64,000 nucleotides of DNA from Marisa cornuarietis (taxonomy: Eukaryota > Mollusca > Gastropoda > Architaenioglossa > Ampullariidae): assembly GCA_004794655.1 (NCBI GenBank), contig SMMW01000592.1, positions 496,001 to 560,000 of the forward strand, written 5' to 3'. Every line of letters starts with the position of its first letter. Position 1 is the first letter of the stretch. Of the stretch, positions 38,162 through 48,785 are shown piece by piece. The notes under the pieces were generated by a model, which was not told the DNA's origin, did no database searches, and was given only the letters and a program-made list of their open reading frames with translations. The translations under genes were made by a program, and so were the position numbers.

Positions 38162-40937
38162 CGAGAAGGCTGTAGGTGAGTGCACACGCAAAACCCACCC
38201 TTGATCGTTTCAAGTCAGTATAGCCTTTACATAGATAGGTCCCGAACAGAGGAATGAAGATTTAAATGCAAATTAACTTTTTCCATTTTTATATTATTTC
38301 TGTTCTTTCATTTCCGTTTTCCACGCATTTCCTTTGTACAATACGTTTTACAACACATAATGACATAATAGACAAATGTAATAACTTACAGATATCATTT
38401 ATAATAACACAATCCGATTCTGTAGGTAGAAGAATTTAACAAGTTTTCGCTAGGGAAGGTTTTCGTTACATCATCGGTCAAAGAATAAGTCGCGTTTGTT
38501 ATTCTTACAGGGAAAGCCCGGTTGCATAAGGTGCAAGAACGGAGGAGACAAATTTAGTCTTTTTTTTCAGCGACGAATGATGTCAGGACACTGTATACGA
38601 AACCACACTGGAGCGGACAGTTGCACGATACATTTCTAATTTTAAACACTTTTAGGCTTTAACTCTTTGTAGAAAGGCACAATACATTTTCAGAACTTTT
38701 TTTTTTAAATAAGAGAACGCTTTTTAAAACAGATTTTCGTTTCTGTCAGCACATTTTTGTGCAGCACGTCTACATGGCATATGAGCGATTTTTGAAGAAT
38801 AAACAGTTTCTAGATTTCCTTCTTTAGAACAGTTTTAAGGTGTAGAAACATGTTGTGCAACTAGCCCCAGATGAGTAGTTGGAGAACTGACGTCCGAACC
38901 CGGAAGCGCGCGGGTTCGATACCCATGTGGCGCAGCACACTTTCCCACTCGAAATAGCTGTCAGGAATGAGCACCTGACTCCACAGAGGGTTGATGAAAG
39001 GTAGATCAGAGACTGGAGATTGGCATCGCCCTCACCAAAAATGTGGCCCCGAAAAAAGTGGGGTTTCTAATGTCCCATTCCCTTTTGACCTAAAAGGTTA
39101 TTACATTATTAATCACAATCATGTTAATTGCAGGTTCATAAAGTATGTTGTTAATTTCACGCTTTGAAACGAATCGTCACTAAATCCCTCAAATAGCTTT
39201 CCTAATGAAAGGAGATATGTCGCGCCGTTCAATGAATAGTACGCTGTGGTCAAACACACATTTCTATTAATCTGCGATAAAGCAAATCATTTAAATCCTT
39301 TTTTAAATTTTAACTAAGAAACTTTATTATCAGGTATGCAATCAAAGACCATTGGAAAATATATCAGATAGGTATCATAAGTAATGAGATCAACAGATGT
39401 GATTTATTTTAGAAGCCGCACTCGGTCGGTCTGTCTTCCTCTTTCTCGTTTTGATTTAGTGCTATAAAAAACAGCTGGTGCCATCACAGTTTGATTCTTC
39501 GTGATCCATTTCCTCTTGTTTTCTAATAATAATCTGTTTAAATGAGGCTTATGAAGCAAAAAAAAAAAAAAAGGAAGAGAAGAAAAGAAAAATTCATTGA
39601 AAAATCCTCTTTGCAATGTCACTCAGAATTGTACTGACCTTGGCAGTTTCCGTACAAAAGAGAATAAAATTTCTCAAAGTGAAGAGAGAGAGAGAGAGAG
39701 ATTGATTTATTTATTCCAGGGCCGTTGTCCTACTGAATAAGGGAGAACAAAGCCATGATAAACAATGCTACAAACAGTAAAAGACAATTTACACTAGCTG
39801 ACTAAGAAAAGTCGCTATATATGCAGTTACCATAATTAACCAATCTTGAAATCATTCTATAGCAAGACGTACTATTCCTAACTTTAAATGCATAAAAAAG
39901 GTATAATGACAGGTTTTTATGGTACTTTTTCTGTTGATGCTAACAATACACTAAGTTTAGATAAATTTGGCAAAGCATAAAATCCATTATTTAAATATCT
40001 AACGCTAAGGTGCACATAAGCCTGACAACATAATACAAAATGTTCTTCGTCTTTTTCAGCTACTTTACACGAGGGGCACATTAAGTCATATACAATGTGT
40101 TATGTCGAAAATAATCTACTGCAATTCTTGAAACGCCTATTCTAAGTTTTGCCGCAATACTCTAAAAATCTAAATTCATTGATAAATAAGTTTTAACGCT
40201 GTTCAACATGCCATATGTACGGTAAAAGTAGAATCTGTCATAATGTTTATATGTCTTTTCCACTCCTGCCACCTGCACACAATTACCTCTACTGTCTAAA
40301 GCTTGCAACATCTTAGATAGAGAGAGAGAGAGAGAGAGATGGAGGATAGATGGAGAGAGTGTGTGTTAAAGAAATGAGAGAGGGATAGAGATGCTTTTTA
40401 ATTCTATAGAGATTGTTGAAAAATTATACATTTTACAGAGGTTCAAATTGGAAAGAAGACAGAAGCATTACAGAGATTCCCGAAAGATTAGACTTTTTAT
40501 AGAGGGAGAACAGAGAAACGAGACAGAAACAGATGTGTGGAGTGCCGAGAGTACCTTCTAGAGCCGGAGTAGCCCCAGTATCGTGGGACTGGAACTGTCC
40601 GAACTGCATCAACATCTGGCTGTAGATCGCTGACACATCCTCTTTCGTCTCATTGCGTACGTACGGCATGCACTCGGTGGACACCAGGCGAGTGGTGGTC
40701 AGAGGTTCCCGCGAGCCCTCGCTGTACACTCGAGGGGTCACTTTACCTATCAGTCACCAAGTAATTGTTCACGAATCTTGGAACCAGACGAAGCTCGCGC
40801 TGAGAATAAAACTAGAGTAACATATCCTAAAGTAAAGTAACGAGTCATTAGGGGGGGGGGGATAGCAACAAGGTGCCGTTAATTCGGGACTATGACGGAG
40901 AAAATCAGGAAATCGTCATGCTGTTAAACGGTAGTTG

Positions 40938-41020
<83 letters not shown>

Positions 41021-43553
41021 CGGAGAAGAACATAGAAGAGAACACCACAATGCTTCGTCATAAATGAAGGGATGAATAAGAGTCATAGAAGGGGGAAAGA
41101 TGGGAATGTGGCGGTGGTGGTTTTACAATCTAAAACAGGTCTCACCGTCACTGTACTGACTGGGTAGCAGCCTAATGAAGGGCTGGAAAACTGCCCCCCA
41201 CTCGGGATGCTGCAGATTGTTGCACCACCCGTCTAGACTGTAGTAGCGGCTGCTTGTGTTGCAGTCTCTGAAAGCGGGAGAAGATCGAAACATCTTGTGC
41301 ATACAGGTGTAATTTTAGTGTGGGGGAAAAAAAAACCCGTACTCCCCAGGGATATTTCTGCAGTAGTTTCCCACTCGACAAAGGAAATAAATGGAAGAGA
41401 TCATATTTTCTTGCAGTCTGATCAACATTCACTACATATTCTTTAGATCCAGTTGTTGTCGATGGTGATCGTCCATCCGTTCATCCCAAGCAAGCAATAA
41501 ATAAATAAATAAATACAAAGGTAACAATATTTCTCTGTTTATCATTATCATCTACCTGCGAGTGGAGATGCCTACGTCCACTTCGCACGCACATTTGCCG
41601 GCGTGACGTCATCCACATACAGACGCATGCTTACCTGGGTGACGTGTTTTGGAAATCCTGAATGATTTCCAGGTCTTCGGACAAGTTTCGATGTGAGTAA
41701 ACTTCTCCAAGCTCCAGCACATGTGTGGTCATGGCCATTTCCGCCTCTTTTGCAGCGATATAACATAACACAACACGGAAAACACTGGTATGTTACTACT
41801 GACAGGCCTAGAAAATGTTTTTAGACCTTTTAAGGAAGTCATAATGACCATTACTGTTCGCAAGTTTATTTAATATGGCGAAAAACTTCGAGTTAGGCTT
41901 TCTTTAATAAAATTGCACGGACAACATGATGACATGCAGGTTAATGAGCTCGGAAGGAAAGGTCTGGAAGTAGCTGTTAGTCTGTTAGCTGTTAAGGCTC
42001 AGCGTGGAAAACCTACATTGCATTAACTTAGCCTCCAAAACAGATCCCTCGATGTCTCCTACAATAATACATTATTGGAGATGTTCTCAAACGTAAATTA
42101 AGCTTATCTTTAGAATCACAGGCTAAACTCATGCATTGAAATACAGTTTAAATGTAACCTGTTCGATAAAATCAACACAAAAGCAGTTTTAAACATCAAT
42201 GGCAGATGCTTGTATAATTGTATACGTGATGTTCTGTTCGCGATTGTATTTGAGCAGTATATGGATTCCGATGTTAGAACTGTGTCACTTTCTGGTCAGT
42301 CACGAGACAGCTTCACGCTGATAGCCATCACTCGCTTTAACATGCGCGTTCTCCCATTTCAGAGAGCTAGATATGTGAAGATATTGTGAAAGAAATTATT
42401 TTCTTTATTTGAGACACAGTCTGGAGTATTTATTTAGACAGCATGAAAAAATACTGCGACACGTGGAACCTGACAATTAACCCAGACAAAACTAAAATAG
42501 TTATATTTTCTAGAGGTAAAATAACAAAGAAACCAACATTTACATATAATGGTGAGAAACTTGAAATAGTATTTTTTCTATCTTGGCCTGAAACTGAATT
42601 ATAATTACAAATTTCTTGTAGCGCAAACAGATTTATATGACAGATCATCAAGAGCCATGTTTGCTCTACTAAAAAAAAAATATAAATAGTCACAACCACC
42701 ACTAAATATACAACTCGATATGTTTGACAGACTTGTCCTTCCACTTACGGTTGTGAAATATGGGCTTCAGGAATTAGGGATACTTGTGTTAAACTACAGC
42801 TAAGATTTTACAAAATCATCCTCTAAGTAAGAAAGTCCGCCCCATCTTGTGTAGTGCTTTGAGAATGTGATCGCTTAATTCCCGGTTAGTCTTCTTATTA
42901 AAAGTAGAATGCTCAGTTTTGGTTTAAATTGATAAATGCAAATAATAGTAATAAACTAGCAACCATTGTATATAAAATGCTCTTAAACTTACACGAAACA
43001 AATATCTTCAAGTCTAACTATATCAGTACTGTCCAGACAACCTTGAAAGATCTTGGTCTAAGTGGAATATGGATAGATCAGAAAAGCATAAACATATCAG
43101 GTGATTGGTTCAAGAAAAAAGTAGATAGGTCCCTTCAGGACCAGTATATTTAGAATTGGATAGGCGAACTAGACTCCAAACAAATATATTTAAATTATAG
43201 TGTAACAGGGTAGACGAGGGTATATAGTTTCCCCAGTCTCACCATAATAATGAACACAACACTGTTGTGGGTTCAGGTCCTTTAGTTTCAACCCAGAGGA
43301 TACTTCTGGCTAATAGCGAAAACATGCACATCAGAAACACGTTCTCACAACTGCTTGGTGGGGGATGCTCGCACCTCTGTGCTCTCCTTACAACTCTCCT
43401 GTCTTCTCTCTTTCCCACCCTCTTATCTCCTTCACACTCGACTTTTCTAGAAGCCTGTCCCCCGCACCCACTATCCTGTTACTAGGCGCTCCCCTCCCGC
43501 TCTCCTTCCGTCGAGTAGCCGGTCGGTCAGTGTATGTCGCCTCCCTCTCACGG

Positions 43554-43599
<46 letters not shown>

Positions 43600-44670
43600 A
43601 ATGCGTATCCTACCCCAGGCCATACTACTATAATAGAATGTTTAAAAGTACTTTTTCTTATTATAGAACCCTACTTAAAAATACTCCCCTACCCCATGAT
43701 TATATCCCTTTAATAAAACTTAGGTCATCGACTAACCATCTTCCAGCGAATAAATGTTGCAAACAGATATCCCTAGAAATGAAAGATTCTGTAGACTCTG
43801 CAGCACTAAGGATGTAGTGGATGAATTCCATTATCTATTTAATTGTAAAAAAATTTGATGACCACCTTAAAAATTATTTACCACTTTACTATATTCACAA
43901 CCCAAATGCTTACAAATTCCAGTCATTATTAACTTCAAAAATAAAAAAAGGAAAAAGATCCTCAGCAGATTAGCTCGATTTGTGAAGATATTACTTAGGA
44001 TGGTGAACTAGATGAATTGATAAAATGTGTATCTATGTGTATGTGTGGGTGGATGTGAGTAAGATATTGTATATTGGGATGGATGGATGGATGGATGGAT
44101 GGATGGATGGGAGTGTGTTAATCGATACAGTACCTCTTGTAGTGTAAAGAAATAGTAAAGAATACAGAATGTATGTGAAGGATAGTGAGAGAGAGAGAGA
44201 GAGAACAAGAGAGTGTTTATCCTTTATTGATGTTCTTTTGTTTTTGTTTTTTCTTTATATTAGCTGTCATGAACTGACCATTGAGTGTGTGTGTATGTGA
44301 GGGAGAGATACTGTATATAAAGATAGGAATGTGTGTGAATATGTATGGATATATTTTTAATATCTCTTAGAGGGTGACAGAATAAAGAATCCTGAATCCT
44401 TGAATCCTTAGCGGAGCTGCCTCCGTCATTATATATATCGTCAAAACTCCCGTGACCTCAGCTATATTGCCAATGTAATATAGAATATGAAACACGTCAT
44501 TTCCACGTGGAGGGCTAGTGACTGGCATGATGTGTGGTGCATCAGAAAAGCGGTTTCTCTCGGTTTCAGCAGCTCTTACCTGTCAGAGACTGTGAGCTCG
44601 CGTTGTTAGCCTCGCACACCTGCATCTTGAGCACAACCATCAGAGGAAATGCGATCCACATCACCTTCAT
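27109..44670 (-). CDS. Secreted animal heme peroxidase (peroxinectin/peroxidasin-like domain)
   Basis: Eleven exons, in transcript order: 44670-44580, 41265-41146, 40746-40555, 37963-37906, 36602-36508, 35644-35543, 35309-35217, 33403-33139, 32476-32316, 28259-27986 and 27466-27109. They join in one frame to 602 aa. Residues 1-20 look like a signal peptide (MKVMWIAFPLMVVLKMQVCE). Family landmarks in order: YYSLDGWCNNLQHPEWGA; FGQFQSHD (distal His125); calcium loop TSFVDASTVYG (195-205); DTR with Arg254; EHNRLADMLR; RFGH (proximal His361); RNMQRGRDHGLP (Asn441); GPTFAYLIGKQF and REGDRFFYD. Expected role: oxidation of halides or phenols outside the cell or in vesicles. Oddities: Ser124 replaces the heme-linking Asp (94 in myeloperoxidase), and Val257 and Phe258 replace Glu242 and Met243. 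Weak points: exon 2 needs acceptor CAGAG|AC or an unseen small exon before it. Exon 6 uses GTAG|GTGTGG without a pyrimidine tract. The final ~60 residues are poorly conserved, and a 57-bp GC-AG intron (donor AAAAG|GCAAGC, acceptor TGCATAG) could alternatively be removed there. Confidence 0.9.
27145..27219 (-). repeat. Inverted repeat (hairpin) in the peroxidase last exon
   Basis: The left arm 27145-27167 contains ACCACGGAGTTATAT and the right arm 27197-27219 contains ATGTAACTCCGTGGT. The 23-nt arms pair with only a few mismatches around a 29-nt loop. It lies inside the predicted last exon, about 35-110 nt before the stop codon, so an mRNA stem-loop would form there. Confidence 0.7.
27548..27616. 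repeat. (ATG)n trinucleotide microsatellite, peroxidase intron 10
   Basis: About 23 uninterrupted ATG/GAT units lie in the 519-bp intron between the last two peroxidase exons, about 80 bp upstream of the last exon's acceptor on the transcript strand. The long serine open frame seen here on the minus strand is an artefact of the repeat. Confidence 0.95.
28528..31234 (+). mobile_element. 5'-truncated LINE: endonuclease plus reverse transcriptase (RTE-like), in peroxidase intron 9
   Basis: The element is antisense to the host gene. The endonuclease part (28537-29050) has HSEGVTLLINRKTEKTLLEW, HDMLLITGDLSAKMGSDN and FNDNGERLADFCAENNLLIG. The RT part shows WRGITLLSLTSKVF, then HFIDLEKAFDSIHRESLWKI, GVKQGCILSPFLFILAMDWI and DFADDIALLSHRHQDMQEK (active-site FADD, about 30470-30485). 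It ends with FTYLGSKVSNTGDAEVEIRA, RRWRWIGHVLR and GRRKRGRPKETWR, then a stop near 31211. The 3' tail is (ATTG)n at about 31202-31234. The N-terminal endonuclease segment is absent and at least four frameshifts or stops break the frame, so it is inactive. Similar elements are widespread in aquatic invertebrates. The RTE-like assignment rests on the short 3' end with a tetranucleotide tail and the lack of RNase H. Confidence 0.9.
33404..33615 (-). repeat. Degenerate tandem array of 3' splice-site-like units upstream of peroxidase exon 8
   Basis: The intron next to exon 8 consists of about five to six imperfect units of 28-43 bp. On the plus strand each has a core such as TTTGTCACCTGGAGTGAGAT followed by TTTTATCTGACC. 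On the transcript strand the core reads TCTTACTCCAG|GTCACAAAA, which resembles the real acceptor CTCACTTCAG|GGGACA at 33404. Unit starts on the plus strand are near 33398, 33431, 33469, 33498, 33541 and 33578; two weaker units may follow to 33715. Confidence 0.65.
35415..35480. repeat. (CCA)n trinucleotide microsatellite, peroxidase intron 6
   Basis: About 22 uninterrupted CCA units sit inside a 233-bp intron (35310-35542), filling more than a quarter of it. On the transcript strand the repeat is (TGG)n. Confidence 0.95.
35636..35760 (-). repeat. Tandemly duplicated 3' splice site of peroxidase exon 6
   Basis: Two ~45-bp blocks, 35636-35680 and 35713-35757, are about 80% alike: CACACCTACCACAATGTCAC versus CACACCTAATACCGTGTCAC, then GCACCATTCTCA in both. 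On the transcript strand each has TAG|GTGTGG. The site at 35645-35646 gives the correct frame; the one 76 nt upstream would run into a stop codon. Confidence 0.65.
38087..38160. repeat. (CA)n microsatellite
   Basis: About 36 CA units in peroxidase intron 3, preceded by a poly-G run at 38057-38067. Confidence 0.95.
38614..38869 (-). mobile_element. MITE family N, copy 1 (inverted)
   Basis: The complement begins GGGGCTAGTTGCACAACATG then TTTCTACACCTTAAAACTGT, and the element ends at CGTGCAACTGTCC. It matches the copies at 50564-50830 and 61086-61345 in both termini, the TTCTAAAGAAG-like block and the TTTTAAACAC block near the other end. It is about 256 bp with no coding capacity. It lies in peroxidase intron 3 and directly abuts a SINE. 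Confidence 0.75.
38870..39090 (+). mobile_element. tRNA-derived SINE
   Basis: The head carries a recognisable RNA polymerase III B box (GGGTTCGATACC, about 38912-38923) and a degenerate A-box-like GAGTAGTTGGAGAACTGACG upstream. The body includes GACTGGAGATTGGCATCGCC. It cannot fold as a complete tRNA because the 5' acceptor region and anticodon arm are incomplete, so a SINE head is the better reading. Confidence 0.6.
39700..40330 (-). mobile_element. LINE RT C-terminal fragment with zinc-knuckle-like tail, peroxidase intron 3
   Basis: The minus strand has, across frames, AAKLRIG, RHNTLYDLMCPSCK, VAEKDEEHFVLCCQAYVHLS and SVLLASTEK. CPSCK...DEEHFVLCCQAY matches the C-terminal cysteine/histidine motif of many invertebrate LINEs (C..C....ED..HFL..C..Y). 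The 3' end is GGAATAAATAAATCAATC next to a (GA)n run at 39685-39701. It is in the same orientation as the peroxidase gene. Confidence 0.75.
40937..41020. repeat. (GAT)n trinucleotide microsatellite, peroxidase intron 2
   Basis: About 28 uninterrupted GAT units lie in the 399-bp intron 40747-41145. The apparent poly-aspartate frame on the plus strand is a by-product. Confidence 0.95.
43201..43632 (+). mobile_element. LTR-like insertion inside a LINE, copy 2 of the 385-595 repeat
   Basis: It starts TGTAACAGGG and includes CCCCAGTCTCACCATAATAA, CACTGTTGTGGGTTCAGG and CTTGGTGGGGGATGCTCGCA. These blocks match the minus-strand repeat at 385-595 in order. The flanks TTATAG and TAATAG could be an imperfect target duplication. 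A (GT)n run at 43555-43598 lies near the right end. No internal retroelement genes are present, so a solo LTR or another non-autonomous element is likely. Confidence 0.55.
43555..43598. repeat. (GT)n microsatellite
   Basis: About 22 uninterrupted TG units. Confidence 0.95.
44077..44110. repeat. (GGAT)n microsatellite
   Basis: About eight tandem GGAT units in peroxidase intron 1, followed by AG-rich simple sequence near 44187-44203. Confidence 0.9.
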
Positions 44671-45304
44671 TTTGATGAAAACGCCGTCGATGGAAGCACG
44701 GAGCTATTTTGCCACTTGTTCGTCCCCTAAACACGTTGGACCTTTCTCTGGTCTACATACATTATGAATAAAGAAAGTGAACGTTTAAATACCGTCATAC
44801 ATCGTGCAAACGATCTTCTGTCACGGTAACGGGCAGTTAGGAAAAATCTATTCGACAGTAAAGGAGATTAGTCATTATGTGTCTACGAAGGTGACACCTT
44901 AACGTCCCAATAAGCTACGAAACAGTCAGGGCCCTTACGTGTCCATTTGCGATAAGGAAAGATTACCTCTCCCTCTTTCAATACACATTCCAATAATCTC
45001 TGTCCGAAATGCGTTGTCGCATTTTCAAGCCGTTTTCTATAATCTCCATTGACTTAAAATGTGAAACGCTCTCCCTGTTTCATGCACAAACGAGCTTACA
45101 CAAGCTTTGCACACACGCTGGCCAGTATGGATCAGATCGACCGCAGCATACGACGCGAGGCCCTAAACAGCCTAAAGGTTGTATGTTGAAACCCGATTTT
45201 TGTTGTTGTTGTCTTTACATCATCGGCATCTTGTAAGAGAATTGTATGCAGGTATGATGCAGTGTAGTGAGATCAACAGCAACGGTTGATGCGGGATACT
45301 GTGT

Positions 45305-45337
<33 letters not shown>

Positions 45338-46149
45338 GGATGTCCCAATGGTATTTGTGTTTAACGCCATCCTGCTCCACGTAATGTCTAGACTGCTATC
45401 GTGACATCCTTTGTGCCAGGAATTGATAGCCATGTACTTTAATTGCTCTCAGCTGTATTGCAGGGCCGCCGAGAGCCAGCCCCGGGACAGACGACTCTCC
45501 GGGCCCCTTGTCATTGTAATCGTAAATTATTTTCCCAGTATACAATAATATGTTTACAATTCGAATGTCGATATCTACATTTCATTCAGATACGTAATAT
45601 AGACTGCAAACATTAGGACAAGTGTACAAGGATCTACATCACTATTTGAACATAGGATTGTTTACACGTAAGTGGTTAGTAAATGAGGAAAACTGATGTT
45701 AAAGGATTAAACGTGTAGTTCCCCGTTCCATAGAAAACCTCCCCAGAGTGAGGAATGTTACGTCAATAGCGAAGTCAAAACCTCGAACGATCAGAAAAAC
45801 GACTAGAGGCTAAAGACAGTACAATATTAATTTCTAGCATCCTACTGCAGGTGTGATAAAGCTGGCTATTAGCCGTATATACAGTACAAGGAACAGTGTC
45901 AGGTATTACACAAATACAACACTCTCCCCTCGAGTAATAGACCCCCATACAATACCCGGTGCACCCACTGCCTTAAAGTTACAGCAGTGATGCTTTGCAG
46001 GCTTTACGACTTGCAAACAGTTGGATAATACAGTCGACACCGATTGTTCTTGCGAGCCGAGATTCCACTGCCAGGACTCGATCCTAAGCTACTTAACCGA
46101 TCTTGGCACACAGTTGAACGGTCTACTTGTGCGACGGTAACTGGCAATG

Positions 46150-46420
46150 TTAGAGATTCTAAGAATCACAGTATCACACAGTAACCACCTTTGAAGTTTT
46201 CAAAACTGGCCTTAGGACATATCTCTTTTGTGAGTACCTCTACTAACTGATTGTCTTCTCTCCATCCCAACACTGTGGCAACACATCCCCTTTTTGTTCT
46301 TCGCATTTTGCAGTCGTATTTGCTTTTAGTGTTACACGTTCAAGTGCACTAGGCTCACTGCCGAGCAAGGAAATGTGCTATATCTATATATATAAGTGCT
46401 TTATACTTATATACATGTAT
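46150..46420 (+). mobile_element. LINE (CR1/L2-type) 3' end
   Basis: The plus strand encodes TFEVFKTGLRTYLFCEYLY (compare the usual SFKSALKTHLF ending) just before a stop at about 46250. The 3' UTR ends with AGGAAATGTGCTATATCTAT and ATATATAAGTGC. Only the last codons and the tail of the element remain. Confidence 0.7.
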
Positions 46421-48699
46421 GTTAAAGGCCGAAGAAATAGAAATGTTTAGTATATTTTAGCTGCATTGTAATAGCTCATAGAAACAAAGTTATGCAAAGT
46501 TGTCATTTTACCTGCTGACTAAGAACTTTGTAACCCTGTATTTATGAGCTTTTCTCGCGAACTCTTTATTATTGTAAGTCAATTTGAGACGCTTGCTAGT
46601 CACTCTCATCGACACTGATGTTCCTGCTTTGTCAAATGCTATTTGCCAATAAACAGAAAATCACAGAAGCATTAAAAACATTGCTGTACTCACCAAACAA
46701 AGTGCAGGGTATCTCGGCTTTTTGAGTCTAGAAGACAGCGTGCGACAGACAGGAGAGTGCGGTGTGAAAAGATGTTAAACTAAGTGTGTATAGCTTTCTC
46801 TAAGGTCACTGTCCAAGCTTTCTTTGATCCAAGGACTCCGATCGAAAGGGATGGGAAAATTAAGTGTCCTGGTCAAACACACGGCGACTTTACTGCTGAC
46901 TCGTCTAACTATCTCATAAAAATGTCAGTCTACACCTCCAATTGCTCCAAACCCCGATCATTTCATTCCCATGAAAGTCCATCATGAAACTATCACACCA
47001 CCACCCCTTTCCCTCTTGTCGTGTGGGCAGCAACAATGGCTTATAGACGCTGTGAGACTACGGCCCCGGCATGGGTGGAACTTGTTGTCATCTTAGTCAC
47101 TGGCCTCTAAGCTAAAACAAGTCCAACATAATTTGCCTCTACCTTGATTGTGGATGTCAAGACAAGTAGCAATTTAAGAAAACGTAGATAAACTAACACT
47201 TGTGTCATAGCACATCTGTAAACTTTCGTTTTCCTCCCTTCATCGTGAAACAAATATATGTTACACAAAGCTCCTTTAAAAACACATTCAAATACGGTAT
47301 AAGCATGTGATTATTCCAATAACAAATGTAGCAGCCACCACCAAACTCAATATACAGCAACATGTATGACAGCTTCCTTGAAGACAAATAGCTCACGATA
47401 AAAAAGATTCCCAGGTGGCTTTGGGGGACAGATGGTGGGTAGATATTATCTCCTTTTTACCGGGAGCTTCGTCCACAAAGAGCAAAAGAAGGTCGGAGAC
47501 TAGAAGGAAAGGTGATGACCAGCCGGCAGATGTGTTATTGCAGAGCGATGCCGGTACCTCGCCGGAGGTCGTGCGATCGTCCCTCTAAAGAAGACACCTC
47601 TAGTTACAGAAGTCCAAGTCCTCCCCTTTCCGGTGACATAGCTTTCCTCCCTACCTCCTACCCGCCCATCCTGGCCATCGACATACCGCGCGGACGCCGT
47701 CTCTAAACTTAAATTATCTTCCTCATGCTAACCTCCTCTTTATCATCCTTCTCCAGCTCCAAACTTCCCGTGACACCACCGTGATAATTTATAAGCCTAT
47801 TTGCGGGACAACAGTTTTTAAAATGTTTTTGCAATGATATGTTCTATTTTGCTGGCTGCGATAGTATTACAGGATAATATAGTTTCATTGTATAAAGGAT
47901 CTACTGTGTAGACTAAAGTATTTGTTTGTTTGGTGATGGAGAAACAGTTAAAGAAAGTTTCAGTGTCGTTAAGTAACTATGAAAAAAGCAGCCTTGATAA
48001 CTCTCGCTTATAGGCTGCAGCGCCAGGGGCGGCCCCCATCCTCTCGGTTCACAGAGTGGCCACACATTAGTAACATATCTACCTATTCACTGTTAATTAC
48101 GATTTGCTTGCAGGGCCCGCCCCCCCCCCCAATTCCCGTAGTGACACATAAAACCAGCAATCTCAATGCACGAACGTTCTTCTAGACGGTTCATACGCGA
48201 TAAATTCAGTGTCCAGCGGCCTTCCGCCTCCAGGCTTGTCCAGCGAGAATATGATACCTCTGACTACACTTCTCAGCACAGGCCGCCTATCTTAGAGCCC
48301 GAAATTGTATTCTACATACTTCAAACTCAACGTCTGCATGTGTAATGCTTAGGTGTTCCGTCCTCAGACCTTTCTTTAAAAGAAAAATTAAAGGAGAAGA
48401 GGAAAAACAAAATCCAGTGACCAAGGCCGGGCCCCCTTCACAGCCGCAGGCCCGGGTACACCAGACCCCCCTCCCCTGTTCCCCCCCCTCTCGTCAGGCT
48501 TGCTGTATTGTCTCTAAATGTTTATTCAAAACACAATTTCAAACTAAGTGTACAAAAAAAACTTTCTTGCCTTGGCTACGAGATTTTGCTGGTTTACTTT
48601 GATGCAACGTTGTCTACGTGCAATTGTTGATAATGTTTTGCTCGTCTATATGCTATGTTCATTTTGGGCTTATATTTAGAGATTTGAGTACTTCAATTT

Positions 48700-48785
48700 G
48701 TTTACGTTTGTAGAGCGCTTTGTGCCTACTTTAAAGTAGGGGAAGTGGGCTATAAAAGTTGACTTCTTCTTGTTATTATTGGTAG
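48700..48785 (+). repeat. LINE/SINE 3' tail
   Basis: AGAGCGCTTTGTGCCTACTT, then GTGGGCTATAAAAGTTGACT and TTCTTGTTATTATT. This is the GCGCTTTG / GCTATAAAA / TTATTATT type of ending seen elsewhere in the window. Confidence 0.6.

Larger units (their letters stand above)
42430..43996 (+). mobile_element. LINE RT C-terminal half, split by an insertion, in peroxidase intron 1
   Basis: Part one (42440-43200) reads, with shifts, KYCDTWNLTINPDKTKIVIF, then LPLTYGCEIWASGIRD, KLATIVYKMLLNL and DLGLSGIWIDQK. Part two (about 43636-43990) reads YDYIPLIKLRSSTNHLPA-like sequence, RLCSTKDVVDEFHYLFNCK and KNYLPLYYIHNPNAYKFQSL. The two parts are consecutive segments of one LINE ORF2 end: W.L.IN..KTK..IF, YG.E.W, then C.LC...D..DE.HY...C. 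They are separated by an unrelated ~430-bp block from 43201. It is antisense to the peroxidase and inactive. Confidence 0.8.

Noticed and set aside
38880..38945. tRNA gene
   Set aside because: There is a good B box, but the acceptor stem and anticodon arm do not form and a SINE body follows.
40873..41067. Open frame with a long poly-aspartate run
   Set aside because: It is the translation of the (GAT)n microsatellite in a peroxidase intron, with no domain on either side.
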